Shown here piece by piece: positions 9,064 to 17,616 of a stretch of DNA of 64,000 bases. The stretch comes from JACKII01 sp041687435. Its GTDB lineage: Bacteria > Pseudomonadota > Alphaproteobacteria > Bin95. Location: the NCBI GenBank assembly GCA_041687435.1, contig JAWLBX010000014.1:1-64000 (forward strand), written 5' to 3'. The notes below the pieces were generated by a model. The model had not been told where the DNA came from and searched no databases. It worked only from the letters and a program-made list of their open reading frames with translations. Position 1 is the first letter of the stretch. Every line of letters begins with the position of its first letter. Position numbers and translations under genes: made by a program.

Positions 9064-9097
9064 CGGCCGGCGCTCGTTTGAGCCAGAGCGCCGGCCG
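9064..9097 (+). promoter_or_regulatory. Intercistronic hairpin between dctP and dctQ
   Basis: A perfect 12-base inverted repeat, CGGCCGGCGCTC at 9064-9075 and its complement at 9086-9097, encloses a 10-base loop. No run of T follows, so it is more likely an mRNA-stabilising or attenuating hairpin than a full terminator. Its position just after the receptor gene fits raised expression of dctP relative to the permease genes. Confidence 0.6.
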
Positions 9098-9140
9098 GTT
9101 GCACCTTTCTATACCGTAAGCCTTGCTGGGAGAGGTGGAC

Positions 9141-9692
9141 ATGCGTGCCATCGGAAAAGCGCTGTCCGTTGTCATCATGGTGCTGACGGCCTTTGGCGGC
9201 GCCGCCATTATGATGATGATGATGCACATCGCGGCCGACGTGACCGGCCGGTATTTCTTCAACGCCCCGTTGCCGGCGACGATTGCCATTGTTTCAAACT
9301 ATTACATGGTCATCGCCGCCTTCATCCCGCTGGCCCTGGCACAGAAGCGGGACATGCATATTTCCGTTGAAGTGGCCATGCAGGTACTGCCGCAGAACAT
9401 TCAACGGCACGCCTACAGTCTGGCCCGGGTCTATTCGGCGGCGATATTCCTGTTACTAACCTATACATCCTGGATCCAGGCGGAAACGAGACGCGCGGCG
9501 GGCAGCTATGTCATGGAGCTTGGGTTCAAGGTTCCTGTCTGGCCCGGCTATTATTTGCTGCCGATCGGCTTTTTCGTCATGGCGCTGGTTCTGATCTATC
9601 AACTGGCCGTCTATTTCAGCGGTTCCAAAAGCGGCCTGGGGGATGTCGATCCCTGGACCAACGGCAACGGCCATCAAACCGAAAATATCTAG
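9141..9692 (+). CDS. dctQ: TRAP transporter small permease (DctQ family)
   Basis: 183 residues with four hydrophobic segments, the DctQ topology. The first spans about 8-36 and contains an unusual run of six methionines (MMMMMM, interrupted only at its ends). The phrase DVTGRYFFNAPLPATIAI fits the conserved DctQ segment after the first helix. The subunit forms the fused or associated membrane module with DctM in a sodium-coupled importer. The start at 9141 is placed by the GGGAGAGG ribosome site; an in-frame ATG at 9123 lies before that site and is less likely. It lies 18 bases upstream of dctM. Confidence 0.88.
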   Translation: MRAIGKALSVVIMVLTAFGGAAIMMMMMHIAADVTGRYFFNAPLPATIAIVSNYYMVIAAFIPLALAQKRDMHISVEVAMQVLPQNIQRHAYSLARVYSAAIFLLLTYTSWIQAETRRAAGSYVMELGFKVPVWPGYYLLPIGFFVMALVLIYQLAVYFSGSKSGLGDVDPWTNGNGHQTENI

Positions 9693-9710
9693 CGGGCGGG
9701 CAAAGACACT

Positions 9711-11018
9711 ATGACCGATATTCAAATCGGCCTGGCCGGCCTTGGTGCCCTTCTGGTCCTGCTGGCCGTGCGCATACCCGTCGGCGTTGCACTGATTGGC
9801 GTATCCTTCGTTGGCATCTGGACTTTGGTGGGGGAGCGTGTGGCGCTCAGCATTCTCACCTCGACGCCCTACGCATTTACCGCACATTGGACGCTCAGTT
9901 CGGTGCCGATGTTCTTGCTGATGGGCTATTTCTGCTTTCATGCAGGGCTGACCAAGAACCTGTTCGATGCCGCCCGCGTCTGGCTGGCACGCCTGCCGGG
10001 CGGGCTGGCCGTGGCCACGATTTTCGGCGCATCCGGTTTTGCTGCGGTGACCGGTTCCAGCGTGGCCTGTGCGGCGGCGATGGGCCGGATCGCAGTGCCG
10101 GAGATGATGCGCAACCGCTACGACGCTGCGCTCGCCACCGGCACGGTAGCGGCGGCAGGCACCATCGGCGCGCTGATACCGCCATCGATCCTGCTGATTT
10201 TGTACGGAATTTTTGCCGAGGTGCCGATCAGCAAGCTTTTCCTGGGCGGCATCAGCGCCGGCATCATCACGGCGATCGGCTATATTCTGGTGGTCATTAT
10301 CCGGGCGAAGCTCAATCCGGAATTGGCTCCACCCTACGAAGGCCGGTCGACAATGGCCGAGCGCCTGGCCGCCCTGCGCGAGACTTGGCCGTTGCTGCTG
10401 ATCCTGTTCGGCGTGTTCGGCGGTCTATTCAGCGGCGCCTTCACGGCGACGGAGGCTGGCGGCATCGGCGCACTGCTATCGTTTCTCGTCGCCGGGCTGA
10501 AACGGCGATTGACTTGGGAGAGCGTGAAGAACGCGGTAATCGAGACCCTGGTCACAACCGCGTCCCTGCTGATTATCGCGGTTGGCGCCGCCTTGCTGAC
10601 CCGTTTTCTCGCGCTTAGCGGCACGACGAAATTCCTGTCCGATGTCGTCCTGGGTTTCGGCGCGGACCCCGCCATCATCCTGATCATGATCGCACTGATG
10701 TATCTGGCCATCGGCATGTTCCTGGAGCCAATCGGCGCCATGCTGCTGACGCTGCCCGTCATCATGCCGATCCTCATGAGCTTGGATTACAGCCTGATCT
10801 GGTTCGGCGTCGTGCTGACAAAATTCCTGGAAATCGGCATGATCACGCCGCCGATCGGCATGAACGTCTTCGTAATCAAGGGGGTGGTGGGCGATCTCGT
10901 GTCAACGACGACCATATTCCGCGGGATTATGTGGTTCCTGGTGGCCGATATCGTGGTCGTCGGTCTGCTGATGGCCTTTCCCGATATCATTCTGTACCTG
11001 CCGAACCTGGCCGATTAG
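9711..11018 (+). CDS. dctM: TRAP transporter large permease (DctM family)
   Basis: 435 residues with about a dozen hydrophobic segments. Conserved DctM features are visible: GAASGFAAVTGSSVACAA-like substrate/ion region (here FGASGFAAVTGSSVACAAAM at about 104), AAAGTIGALIPPSI at about 150, and the C-terminal LEIGMITPPIGMN. These form the scaffold and elevator core that moves the substrate using a sodium gradient. It completes the DctPQM operon with no further gene behind it. An inverted repeat at 11032-11073 may end transcription. Confidence 0.92.
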   Translation: MTDIQIGLAGLGALLVLLAVRIPVGVALIGVSFVGIWTLVGERVALSILTSTPYAFTAHWTLSSVPMFLLMGYFCFHAGLTKNLFDAARVWLARLPGGLAVATIFGASGFAAVTGSSVACAAAMGRIAVPEMMRNRYDAALATGTVAAAGTIGALIPPSILLILYGIFAEVPISKLFLGGISAGIITAIGYILVVIIRAKLNPELAPPYEGRSTMAERLAALRETWPLLLILFGVFGGLFSGAFTATEAGGIGALLSFLVAGLKRRLTWESVKNAVIETLVTTASLLIIAVGAALLTRFLALSGTTKFLSDVVLGFGADPAIILIMIALMYLAIGMFLEPIGAMLLTLPVIMPILMSLDYSLIWFGVVLTKFLEIGMITPPIGMNVFVIKGVVGDLVSTTTIFRGIMWFLVADIVVVGLLMAFPDIILYLPNLAD

Positions 11019-11031
11019 CGGCAACGGAAAA

Positions 11032-11073
11032 CCCAACCGACCACCCCGGCCAAGGCCGAAACAACCGGTTGGG
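11032..11073 (+). terminator. Possible terminator between convergent dctM and ccr
   Basis: CCCAACCG at 11032-11039 pairs with CGGTTGGG at 11066-11073. The 26-base interior contains a second small palindrome (CGGCC/GGCCG). There is no long T run. It lies between two converging genes and could act on both strands. Confidence 0.35.
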
Positions 11074-11120
11074 CATTCGTGACTGTCGCAAGGCCCGATG
11101 CGGCCTCGCCGGAAAACGCT

Positions 11121-12401
11121 CTAGCCGGCATCCTCCAACGAGCGCAGGCCCGGGCGTTTGGCCTGCACCAGCACGGCCATGTTGCCGGGCTTGTGCTTGT
11201 TTTGCATCATCTGCATGTGCGCGCGCGGAATGTCGTCCCAGCCGAACACCTCGCTCATGCAGGGGTCCAGGCGCCCTTCGACCATCAGCCGGTTCGCCTC
11301 GCTCGCCTGCTTCAGGTTGGCAAAGTGGCTGCCCTGAATGCGCTTCTGCCGCATCCACACAAAGCGCGCGTCGAAAGTGAGGTTGTAGCCGGTGGTGCCG
11401 GCGCAGAACACGACCATCCCGCCCCGCTTTACCACGAAACAGGAGACCGGGAAGGTCTGCTCACCCGGATGTTCGAACACGAAATCAACATCGACGCCGC
11501 CGGTAACATCCCAAATCGCACGGCCGAAGGCCCGGCACTTCTTCGCATAGGCGGCGTAGGTTTCCACATCGTCCACGTCGGGCAATTGGCCCCAGCAATC
11601 GAAGTCGTTGCGGTTGACAACACCCTTGGCGCCCAGGCTCATGACGAAATTGCGCTTGGACGGGTCGCTGATGACGCCGATGGCGTTGGCGCCGGCCGTC
11701 GCAATCAACTGCACCGCCATGGAACCGATGCCGCCCGCGGCACCCCAGACCAGCACATTGTCGCCCGGCCGCAGAATGTGCGGGCGATGGCCGAACAGCA
11801 TGCGGTAGCTGGTGGCCAGCGTCAGCGTGTAGCAGCCACTTTCCTCCCAGGTCAGGTGCTTCGGCCGCGGCATCAACTGGCGCGCCTGCACCCGGCAGAA
11901 CTGGGCGAACGAACCATCCGGGGTTTCATAGCCCCAGATGCGTTGCGAGGGCGACAGCATCGGATCGCCGCCGTTGCATTCCTCGTCGTCGCCATCGTCC
12001 TGGTTGCAGTGAATGACGACCTCATCGCCCACCTTCCAGCGGGTGACGCGCGCACCCACGGCCCAGACCACGCCGGAGGCATCGGAGCCGGCGATGTGAT
12101 ATTCGGCCTTGTGGATCGCGAACGGCGTAATCGGCTTGCCCAATGCCGCCCAGATGCCGTTGTAGTTGACGCCCGCGGCCATCACCATGACCAGAACCTC
12201 GTCATCGCGGATCGACGGCGTTTCCACCACCTCCTGCTGCATGGCGGTATCCGGATTGCCATGGCGTTCCTGCCGGATTGCCCAGGCATACATGCGCTTC
12301 GGCACGTGGCCGAGCGGCGGGATTTCTCCGACTTCGTACAAGTCCTTTTGGGGCGCGGCACCCTCCGGGTGCAGCGGGATGACGGTGGCGGCTTCGGCCA
12401 T
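11121..12401 (-). CDS. ccr: Crotonyl-CoA carboxylase/reductase
   Basis: 426 residues, closely matching Ccr of the ethylmalonyl-CoA pathway, which reductively carboxylates crotonyl-CoA to (2S)-ethylmalonyl-CoA with NADPH and CO2. Seen in order: the N-terminal segment PLGHVPKRMYAWAIR, GVNYNGIWAALG, the acidic insertion CNQDDGDDEECNGGDPM, the phrase FCRVQARQLMPRPKHLTWEE, and the NADPH loop WGAAGGIGSMA in the MDR Rossmann domain. The ATG at 12401 is preferred: AGGAGG lies 10 bases ahead of it but only 1 base ahead of the ATG at 12410. It is transcribed away from ecm, the next specific enzyme of the same pathway, across a shared 193-base control region. Growth on acetate or other C2 sources is implied. 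Confidence 0.95.
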   Translation of the reverse strand: MAEAATVIPLHPEGAAPQKDLYEVGEIPPLGHVPKRMYAWAIRQERHGNPDTAMQQEVVETPSIRDDEVLVMVMAAGVNYNGIWAALGKPITPFAIHKAEYHIAGSDASGVVWAVGARVTRWKVGDEVVIHCNQDDGDDEECNGGDPMLSPSQRIWGYETPDGSFAQFCRVQARQLMPRPKHLTWEESGCYTLTLATSYRMLFGHRPHILRPGDNVLVWGAAGGIGSMAVQLIATAGANAIGVISDPSKRNFVMSLGAKGVVNRNDFDCWGQLPDVDDVETYAAYAKKCRAFGRAIWDVTGGVDVDFVFEHPGEQTFPVSCFVVKRGGMVVFCAGTTGYNLTFDARFVWMRQKRIQGSHFANLKQASEANRLMVEGRLDPCMSEVFGWDDIPRAHMQMMQNKHKPGNMAVLVQAKRPGLRSLEDAG

Positions 12402-12594
12402 GGCGATCATGCCTCCTGCGGCTACGCTCTAAGATTGCTGCATTGCATATACCGAACGCAAAAATGCAACGCAACCCTATTTTGAAAGATAATTTCGCCA
12501 ATTTTATCTTGAACGTAATTTTCAACCTGTGTTATCCGGCTTTTAGAAATGAAACGCACACAACTGCGCGCCCGAAGGTGCGCAGCGATGACGC
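12402..12594. promoter_or_regulatory. Divergent ccr/ecm control region with repeated motifs
   Basis: This A+T-rich gap separates the two divergent pathway genes. It holds the inverted pair TTGCAT (12443-12448) and ATGCAA (12464-12469), and the direct repeat AACGCAA at 12455-12461 and 12468-12474. Together these form a compact cluster of TTGC/GCAA half-sites. Short-chain-acyl-CoA-responsive regulators of related organisms use TTGCAAA-like sites, so this is a plausible operator. No promoter hexamers are assigned with confidence. Confidence 0.45.
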
Positions 12595-14616
12595 ATGAGG
12601 AGCGACATTTTGCACCGCGAAGAGATCACACGCGACAAGCCGTGGCTGTTTCGTACCTATGCCGGCCATTCCACCGCCGCCGCCAGCAATGCGCTCTACA
12701 AGACCAATCTTGCCGCCGGTCAGACCGGCCTTTCGGTCGCCTTCGACCTGCCGACCCAGATCGGCTATGACGCCGATCACCTGATGGCGCGGGGCGAGGT
12801 CGGCAAGCTGGGCGTGCCGGTCGGGCATCTGGGCGACATGCGCACCCTGTTCGACGGCATCCCGCTGGCGGAAATGAACACGTCGATGACGATCAACGCC
12901 ACGGCCGCCTGGCTGCTGGCGCTCTACGTCGTAACGGCGGAGGAACAGGGCGCGGACCGGAAGAAGCTGAACGGCACGACGCAGAACGACATCGTCAAGG
13001 AATACCTCTCGCGCGGCACCTATATCTTCCCGCCCGGCCCTTCGCTGCAACTGACGACCGACACGATAATATGGTGTGCGAATGAGCTGCCGCGCTGGAA
13101 CCCGCTCAACATCTGCAGCTATCACCTTCAGGAAGCCGGCGCGACACCGATGCAGGAACTGGCGTTTGCGCTTGCCAATGCCTGCGCGGTGCTGGATGGC
13201 GTCAAGGCCAGCGGCCAGGTGCCGGAGGAGGATTTTTCCCGCATCGTCGGCCGCATCAGCTTTTTCGTAAACGCCGGCATCCGCTTCCTGACCGAAATCT
13301 GCAAGATGCGTGCGTTCACGGAAATGTGGGACGACATCTGCCGCACGCGCTATGGCGTGGACGACCCGAAAATGCGCCGCTTCCGTTACGGCGTGCAGGT
13401 GAACTCGCTGGGGCTGACCGAGAATCAGCCCGAAAACAATGTTTACCGCATTCTGCTGGAAACGCTGGCCGTAACCCTTTCCAAGAATGCGCGCGCGCGT
13501 GCCGTCCAACTGCCGGCCTGGAACGAGGCCATGGGCCTGCCGCGGCCGTGGGACCAGCAATGGAGCCTACGCCTGCAACAGGTGCTGGCCTTTGAGACGG
13601 ATTTGCTGGAATTCGGTGACATCTTCGAGAACAACCCCGCCATCGAGGCCAAGGTCCGCGAACTCACCAAGGCCGCAAACGCGGAAATCGCACGCGTCGC
13701 CGAACAGGGCGGGGTCGTCGCCGCGCTGGAATCCGGCTATCTGAAGCGGGAGTTGGTGGCAGCCCATGCCATTCGCCGCCGTGCCATAGAGGCCGGCGAC
13801 CTGACCGTGGTCGGCGTCAACTCCTACACCGAAACGGCGGAATCCCCTCTCACCACAGGCGAGGATGGCGCCGTGCTGTCGGTCGATCCGGCGGTCGAGG
13901 CGGAGGAAATCGCCAAAATGCAGGCCTGGAAGGCCGCCCGCGACCCCGCTGCCGTCACCGCCGCTCTTGCCGACCTGGAAGCCGCGGCACGCGAACAGCG
14001 CAACATCATGGAGTCGTCCATCGCCGCCGCCCGCGCCGGCGTTACGACCGGCGAATGGGGCGGGACGCTGCGCCAGGTGTTCGGCCAATACCGCCCGCCG
14101 ACCGGCATCGACGCGGCCGGTGTCGCATCGAAGAACGAGCCGCTGGCGGGCCGGGTGCAAGCGTTGGCCGAGGCGTTGGGCCACACGCCGCGTTTCCTGG
14201 TCGGCAAGCCCGGCCTGGATGGGCATTCGAACGGCGCGGAGCAGATCGCGCTCCGGGCGCAATCCGCCGGGTTTGAGGTCATCTACCGCGGCATCCGCCA
14301 AACCCCGGACGAGATCGCAGAACTGGCGCTTTCTGAAGGTGCCGACCTGATCGGCCTGTCGATCCTGTCCGGCAGTCATATGGTATTGGCCGAGGCGGTG
14401 CGCGACGCCCTGGCGGATCGCGGCCTGGGCCATCTGCCGATTGTCATCGGCGGCATCGTTCCGCCCAAGGACGCAGCAGCACTGCGGGCCATGGGGATCG
14501 CGGCGGTGTTTACGCCCAAGGATTTCGACATCGCCGCCATCCTCGACGATGTCACCGGCATCGCCGAAGCCCGCTACCTCCGCCGCAACACCCCCGAAGG
14601 AACGGCGGCAGAGTAA
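12595..14616 (+). CDS. ecm: Ethylmalonyl-CoA mutase (MeaA-type, B12-dependent)
   Basis: 673 residues of the single-chain acyl-CoA mutase type. The substrate barrel begins RDKPWLFRTYAGHSTA and GLSVAFDLPTQIGYDADH, which match the MeaA/Ecm branch better than methylmalonyl-CoA mutase. The C-terminal cobalamin domain has DGHSNG (the DxHxxG motif, Asp542 and His544, the cobalt ligand), then SILSG and IGGIVPP. The enzyme turns ethylmalonyl-CoA into methylsuccinyl-CoA. The ATG at 12595 has a weak ribosome site, whereas a TTG at 12610 sits 7 bases after GGAG and may be the true start. The gene is divergent from ccr, which makes its substrate precursor. Confidence 0.93.
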   Translation: MRSDILHREEITRDKPWLFRTYAGHSTAAASNALYKTNLAAGQTGLSVAFDLPTQIGYDADHLMARGEVGKLGVPVGHLGDMRTLFDGIPLAEMNTSMTINATAAWLLALYVVTAEEQGADRKKLNGTTQNDIVKEYLSRGTYIFPPGPSLQLTTDTIIWCANELPRWNPLNICSYHLQEAGATPMQELAFALANACAVLDGVKASGQVPEEDFSRIVGRISFFVNAGIRFLTEICKMRAFTEMWDDICRTRYGVDDPKMRRFRYGVQVNSLGLTENQPENNVYRILLETLAVTLSKNARARAVQLPAWNEAMGLPRPWDQQWSLRLQQVLAFETDLLEFGDIFENNPAIEAKVRELTKAANAEIARVAEQGGVVAALESGYLKRELVAAHAIRRRAIEAGDLTVVGVNSYTETAESPLTTGEDGAVLSVDPAVEAEEIAKMQAWKAARDPAAVTAALADLEAAAREQRNIMESSIAAARAGVTTGEWGGTLRQVFGQYRPPTGIDAAGVASKNEPLAGRVQALAEALGHTPRFLVGKPGLDGHSNGAEQIALRAQSAGFEVIYRGIRQTPDEIAELALSEGADLIGLSILSGSHMVLAEAVRDALADRGLGHLPIVIGGIVPPKDAAALRAMGIAAVFTPKDFDIAAILDDVTGIAEARYLRRNTPEGTAAE

Positions 14617-14630
14617 GGCCGCCGTTCCTT
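14597..14630 (+). terminator. Hairpin overlapping the ecm stop codon
   Basis: AAGGAACGGCGG at 14597-14608 and its perfect complement at 14619-14630 form a 12-base stem. The TAA stop of ecm lies inside the 10-base loop. A pyrimidine-rich tail (ttcttcc) follows instead of a pure T run. Probable transcription end or 3' stabiliser for ecm. Confidence 0.55.
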
Positions 14631-14640
14631 CTTCCGCATT

Positions 14641-14666
14641 CCTGGGCCGTCAGGTGGCGGCCCAGG
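14641..14666. terminator. Second hairpin between convergent genes
   Basis: CCTGGGCCG at 14641-14649 pairs with CGGCCCAGG at 14658-14666 across an 8-base loop. It lies between the ends of ecm and the LLM gene, so it could serve either strand. No T run is present. Confidence 0.4.
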
Positions 14667-14687
14667 CATGCAGCAACGAGCAACAAC

Positions 14688-15788
14688 CTATTCCGCCGCC
14701 CGAACCTGCATGCGCTCCGCATCGATAGCGGCGGCGCCCTCGCGGATGCGCGGGATCAGTTCGCGGCCGAACTCCAGGGCGTCGTTCAGCGGGTCGAAGC
14801 CGCGCAGCAGAATGCCCTCGACGCCCAGCCTGTAGTACTCCAGGCAGCTTTCCGCCACCTGCTCCGGCGTGCCGACCAGGCAAGAGGTGTTGCCACGCGC
14901 GCCCATCGCCTCGGCGATGCCCATGAACAGGCGTTCGTCGTGAATCTCGCCCTGGACCGCCACCGCCAGCATCCGGTCGGCAGACGCGCTTTCGGAGGGC
15001 CGGTTGCGGCCACCCAACTGCGCCCGTACGCCGGCCAGGATGCGCCGCGCCTTGTCCCAGGCCGCCCCCTCCGTCTCGGCAATGATCGGGCGGAGCGAGA
15101 TGTTGAAGCCTGGCTCCCTGCCGAACGGCCGCGGATACCGGGCGCAGCGCGCGCGGAAGTCGGCGATGCGCTCCGCCACCTGGGCGCGCGGCTCGCCGAA
15201 GATCGCGAAGATATCGCAATGCTCCGCCCCCATCTCCAGCGCCTCCTCGGACGAGCCGCCGAACAGCACCGGCGGGGTCGGCTGCTGAAAGGGCACCACG
15301 TCGGATGCGCCGTCGCGCACCTTGTAGAACTCGCCGTCGAAATCGAACGGCTCGCCGGCCCATTCCTTTCGCATGACGGCCACATACTCGCCGGCGCGGC
15401 GGTAGCGCGTGGCCTTGTCGGACCAATCGCCGTCCTGCGCCATTTCCGCATCGCTCGCGCCGCTGATGATATGGAGGCCGAGCCGGCCCTCCCACAGATT
15501 GTCGAAGGTCGCGAACTTGCGGGCCGCCAGCGTCGGCGCGACAAAGCCCGGACGGTGCGCGATCAGATAGCCGAGCCGGTCCGTATGTGCCGCGCAATAG
15601 CCGGCCACCGCTGTCCCCTCGGCAGAGCGGGAACTGTAGCCGACCAACGCCCAATCGAATCCGGCCTTGTCATGGGCCTGTGCGAAATCGCGGGTGTAGG
15701 CGTTGGAAATGCCGCCAGTGATGATGTGCACGGTATTCTCGTCCGCCGGCGGGGCGACGCCGATCATGCCGGTGATGCGGATGGGCAT
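14688..15788 (-). CDS. LLM-class flavin-dependent monooxygenase (alkanesulfonate monooxygenase-like)
   Basis: 366 residues of the bacterial luciferase-like fold, nearest in pattern to SsuD, which splits alkanesulfonates with FMNH2 and O2. Visible landmarks are AAHTDRLGYLIAHRPGFVAPTLAARK, trimmed here to its core LIAHRPG (about 75), the segment LGLHIISGASDAEMAQDG with its flavin-facing residues, and LVGTPEQVAESCLEYY near 310. No ssuABC transporter or flavin reductase is adjacent, so the substrate may be another alkyl compound. It is transcribed toward ecm and divergent from the dioxygenase at 15859, with a 70-base gap in which both promoters must lie. Confidence 0.85.
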   Translation of the reverse strand: MPIRITGMIGVAPPADENTVHIITGGISNAYTRDFAQAHDKAGFDWALVGYSSRSAEGTAVAGYCAAHTDRLGYLIAHRPGFVAPTLAARKFATFDNLWEGRLGLHIISGASDAEMAQDGDWSDKATRYRRAGEYVAVMRKEWAGEPFDFDGEFYKVRDGASDVVPFQQPTPPVLFGGSSEEALEMGAEHCDIFAIFGEPRAQVAERIADFRARCARYPRPFGREPGFNISLRPIIAETEGAAWDKARRILAGVRAQLGGRNRPSESASADRMLAVAVQGEIHDERLFMGIAEAMGARGNTSCLVGTPEQVAESCLEYYRLGVEGILLRGFDPLNDALEFGRELIPRIREGAAAIDAERMQVRAAE

Positions 15789-15858
15789 GGGATGGTCCTC
15801 CGATTATTGCGTGCTAGGATGGCGCAAAGCCGACAACGAGCGCAACGGACATCCGCCT

Positions 15859-16746
15859 ATGACCCCGGAAAACATTCTAGCCCACCCGCCGCAGGCACTG
15901 ACCCAGGCTCAGCGAGAGGCCTATTTCCGCGGTGGATATGCAGCCATTCCAGATGCATCACCTGCGGCCGTGCTGGACGCCATTCGGGCAAAGTCCGCGG
16001 AGTTTCTGGAGAAGAGTCGCGCCGTCAGCGGCTCGCACGAATTCTTCGACCTGGGGCCGAACCATTCGCCGGAAAGCCCGCACGTGCGCCGCCTGCGCAA
16101 GCCGGTGGACGCAGACCCGTTTTTCTGGGAATTGGCCACATCGGATTTCATGACCGCCATCGCGGCGGACCTCGTCGGCCAGGATGTGAAATTCCATTCG
16201 GCCAAACTCAACTACAAATGGCCTGGAAACGCCGAAATCGTGAAATGGCACCAGGACATATGCGCCTGGCCGCATACGAACTACAGCCCGGTAACGCTGG
16301 GCATTTACCTGGACGACGTGACCGGGCCGGAAGGCCCGCTGGCCTGCGTGCCGGGCAGCCATGAGGGGCCGCTCTATTCCCACTTCGACGATGACGGCCA
16401 ATGGACCGGCGCGATCGCCGATGCCGATCTCCAAGCCGCCGGCATAGACAGGGCGGAGGATTTGCTGGGGTCGGCCGGCAGCGTAATCGCCATCAACTGC
16501 CGCACCATTCACGGCTCGATCGCCAACACGACCGGCCGGGTGCGGCCACTGCTGCTGTTCGTCTACAGCAGCGCCGATGCCTTCGCCTGGACTTCCCAGC
16601 CGACGCCGACCAGCCACTCCGGAGAGATCGTGCGCGGCGCGCCTGCAAGGGTCGTGCACATGGACCCGCGGCCTTGCCGTGTTCCACCGGATTGGGCCAA
16701 GATCGGCTATCGCTCAATTTTCGCGGCGCAAAAGACGGGCATGTGA
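15859..16746 (+). CDS. Phytanoyl-CoA dioxygenase (PhyH) family protein
   Basis: 295 residues. The facial-triad motif is present: HQD (in VKWHQDICAW, about residue 131-133), then a distal His in CRTIHGSIANTTG (about 216) followed by an arginine (GRVRPLLLF) that would hold 2-oxoglutarate. The GPLACVPGSHEGPLY segment is typical of PhyH proteins. These enzymes hydroxylate with Fe(II), O2 and 2-oxoglutarate; the substrate is not deducible. The frame extends 52 codons further upstream across the divergent promoter, so I chose the ATG that starts the conserved part. The ribosome site is weak. The gene appears monocistronic. Confidence 0.82.
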   Translation: MTPENILAHPPQALTQAQREAYFRGGYAAIPDASPAAVLDAIRAKSAEFLEKSRAVSGSHEFFDLGPNHSPESPHVRRLRKPVDADPFFWELATSDFMTAIAADLVGQDVKFHSAKLNYKWPGNAEIVKWHQDICAWPHTNYSPVTLGIYLDDVTGPEGPLACVPGSHEGPLYSHFDDDGQWTGAIADADLQAAGIDRAEDLLGSAGSVIAINCRTIHGSIANTTGRVRPLLLFVYSSADAFAWTSQPTPTSHSGEIVRGAPARVVHMDPRPCRVPPDWAKIGYRSIFAAQKTGM

Positions 16747-16776
16747 CCCGCTTCACACCCGAAACTTGCAAACCGA

Positions 16777-16807
16777 TTGACAGACACGGGTTTTGTCTTC
16801 GTAATTT
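16777..16807 (+). promoter_or_regulatory. Possible sigma-70 promoter for the PEP-CTERM gene
   Basis: A perfect -35 hexamer TTGACA at 16777-16782 is followed after 19 bases by TAATTT at 16802-16807 (four of six -10 positions). The spacer is two bases longer than ideal. The next start codon is 45 bases downstream. Confidence 0.4.
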
Positions 16808-16851
16808 TCTGCCAATAACAGTTGCGGTTTCGATTGGATGGAGCGATGGCA

Positions 16852-17616
16852 ATGACCACGATGCGGTATTCTGAGAAGCTGGCGCTCGCTGCCGGTACTG
16901 TTTCCCTGGCTGTCAGCCCTGTGGTGGCGGAGGCAGCGGCGATCTTGGGCACCGGCGGGCCGATTTCGGTGTCCCAGACCAATGCGAACGGTACAACGGC
17001 AACGTGGGACGTCGATGGCGACGGCAACGACGATTTTCTTCTTCGGGTGGAAAAACTGGCGGGCGGCGGCAGCAACTTCACCGACCGGCTGTTTCTGGAA
17101 AGCAACGGCCTTAATGGCCGGGGGCTCGTTGGCGGCGCGTCCGTCCAACCGCCGGTTTACTCGAGCCTCAACTTTCTGGCTCTCGGCACAAGTTTTTATG
17201 TCGGCCCATCATTGGCCACTGGCTTTTACTGGGGCGCTTCCCAGGCCTCACAACGCGAAGTGATTTTCAATTCGCAATATGCCGGCAACGACTATTTGGG
17301 CTTTGACGATCTGGCAAACGGTACCGCCGGCCCAAACCTGATCGGCTTCCGATTCGATTCCGGCAATGGCCTGCAATATGGCTGGGCGGAACTGATGGTC
17401 GATCTAACCGCAGGCAGCCAGTCGCTGACCATCACACAATGGACCTATTCGGATACGCCGGGCGAGCAAGTGCACGTCGGCACCGCCGGCACAACCCCGC
17501 CCGGCCCGGGAATCCCTGTGTCGGAGCCGGCCGCGACCCTGCCGGCCATCGCGCTGCTCGGCCTTGGCGCCATGGGCGTGCGGCGCTGGCGGGAACAGCG
17601 CAAGGCCGCGGCCTGA
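16852..17616 (+). CDS. PEP-CTERM-type exported protein
   Basis: 254 residues with a Sec signal peptide (LALAAGTVSLAVSPVVAEA). A beta-rich middle part starts with the calcium-site-like repeat DVDGDGNDDF. The C-terminal tail has sorting-signal form: VSEP, a hydrophobic stretch (LPAIALLGLGAMGV) and a basic end (RRWREQRK). That is the tripartite PEP-CTERM arrangement cut by an exosortase, with Ser in place of the usual Pro at position 2. Such proteins are anchored or released at the cell surface, often with an exopolysaccharide. No exosortase is in the window. The ATG at 16852 has GGAG 8 bases upstream; an ATG at 16846 is too close to it. Confidence 0.75.
   Translation: MTTMRYSEKLALAAGTVSLAVSPVVAEAAAILGTGGPISVSQTNANGTTATWDVDGDGNDDFLLRVEKLAGGGSNFTDRLFLESNGLNGRGLVGGASVQPPVYSSLNFLALGTSFYVGPSLATGFYWGASQASQREVIFNSQYAGNDYLGFDDLANGTAGPNLIGFRFDSGNGLQYGWAELMVDLTAGSQSLTITQWTYSDTPGEQVHVGTAGTTPPGPGIPVSEPAATLPAIALLGLGAMGVRRWREQRKAAA

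Noticed and set aside
14650..15654. Alternative minus-strand frame in the SsuD-like gene
   Set aside because: Only the frame ending at 14688 shows the luciferase-fold motifs.
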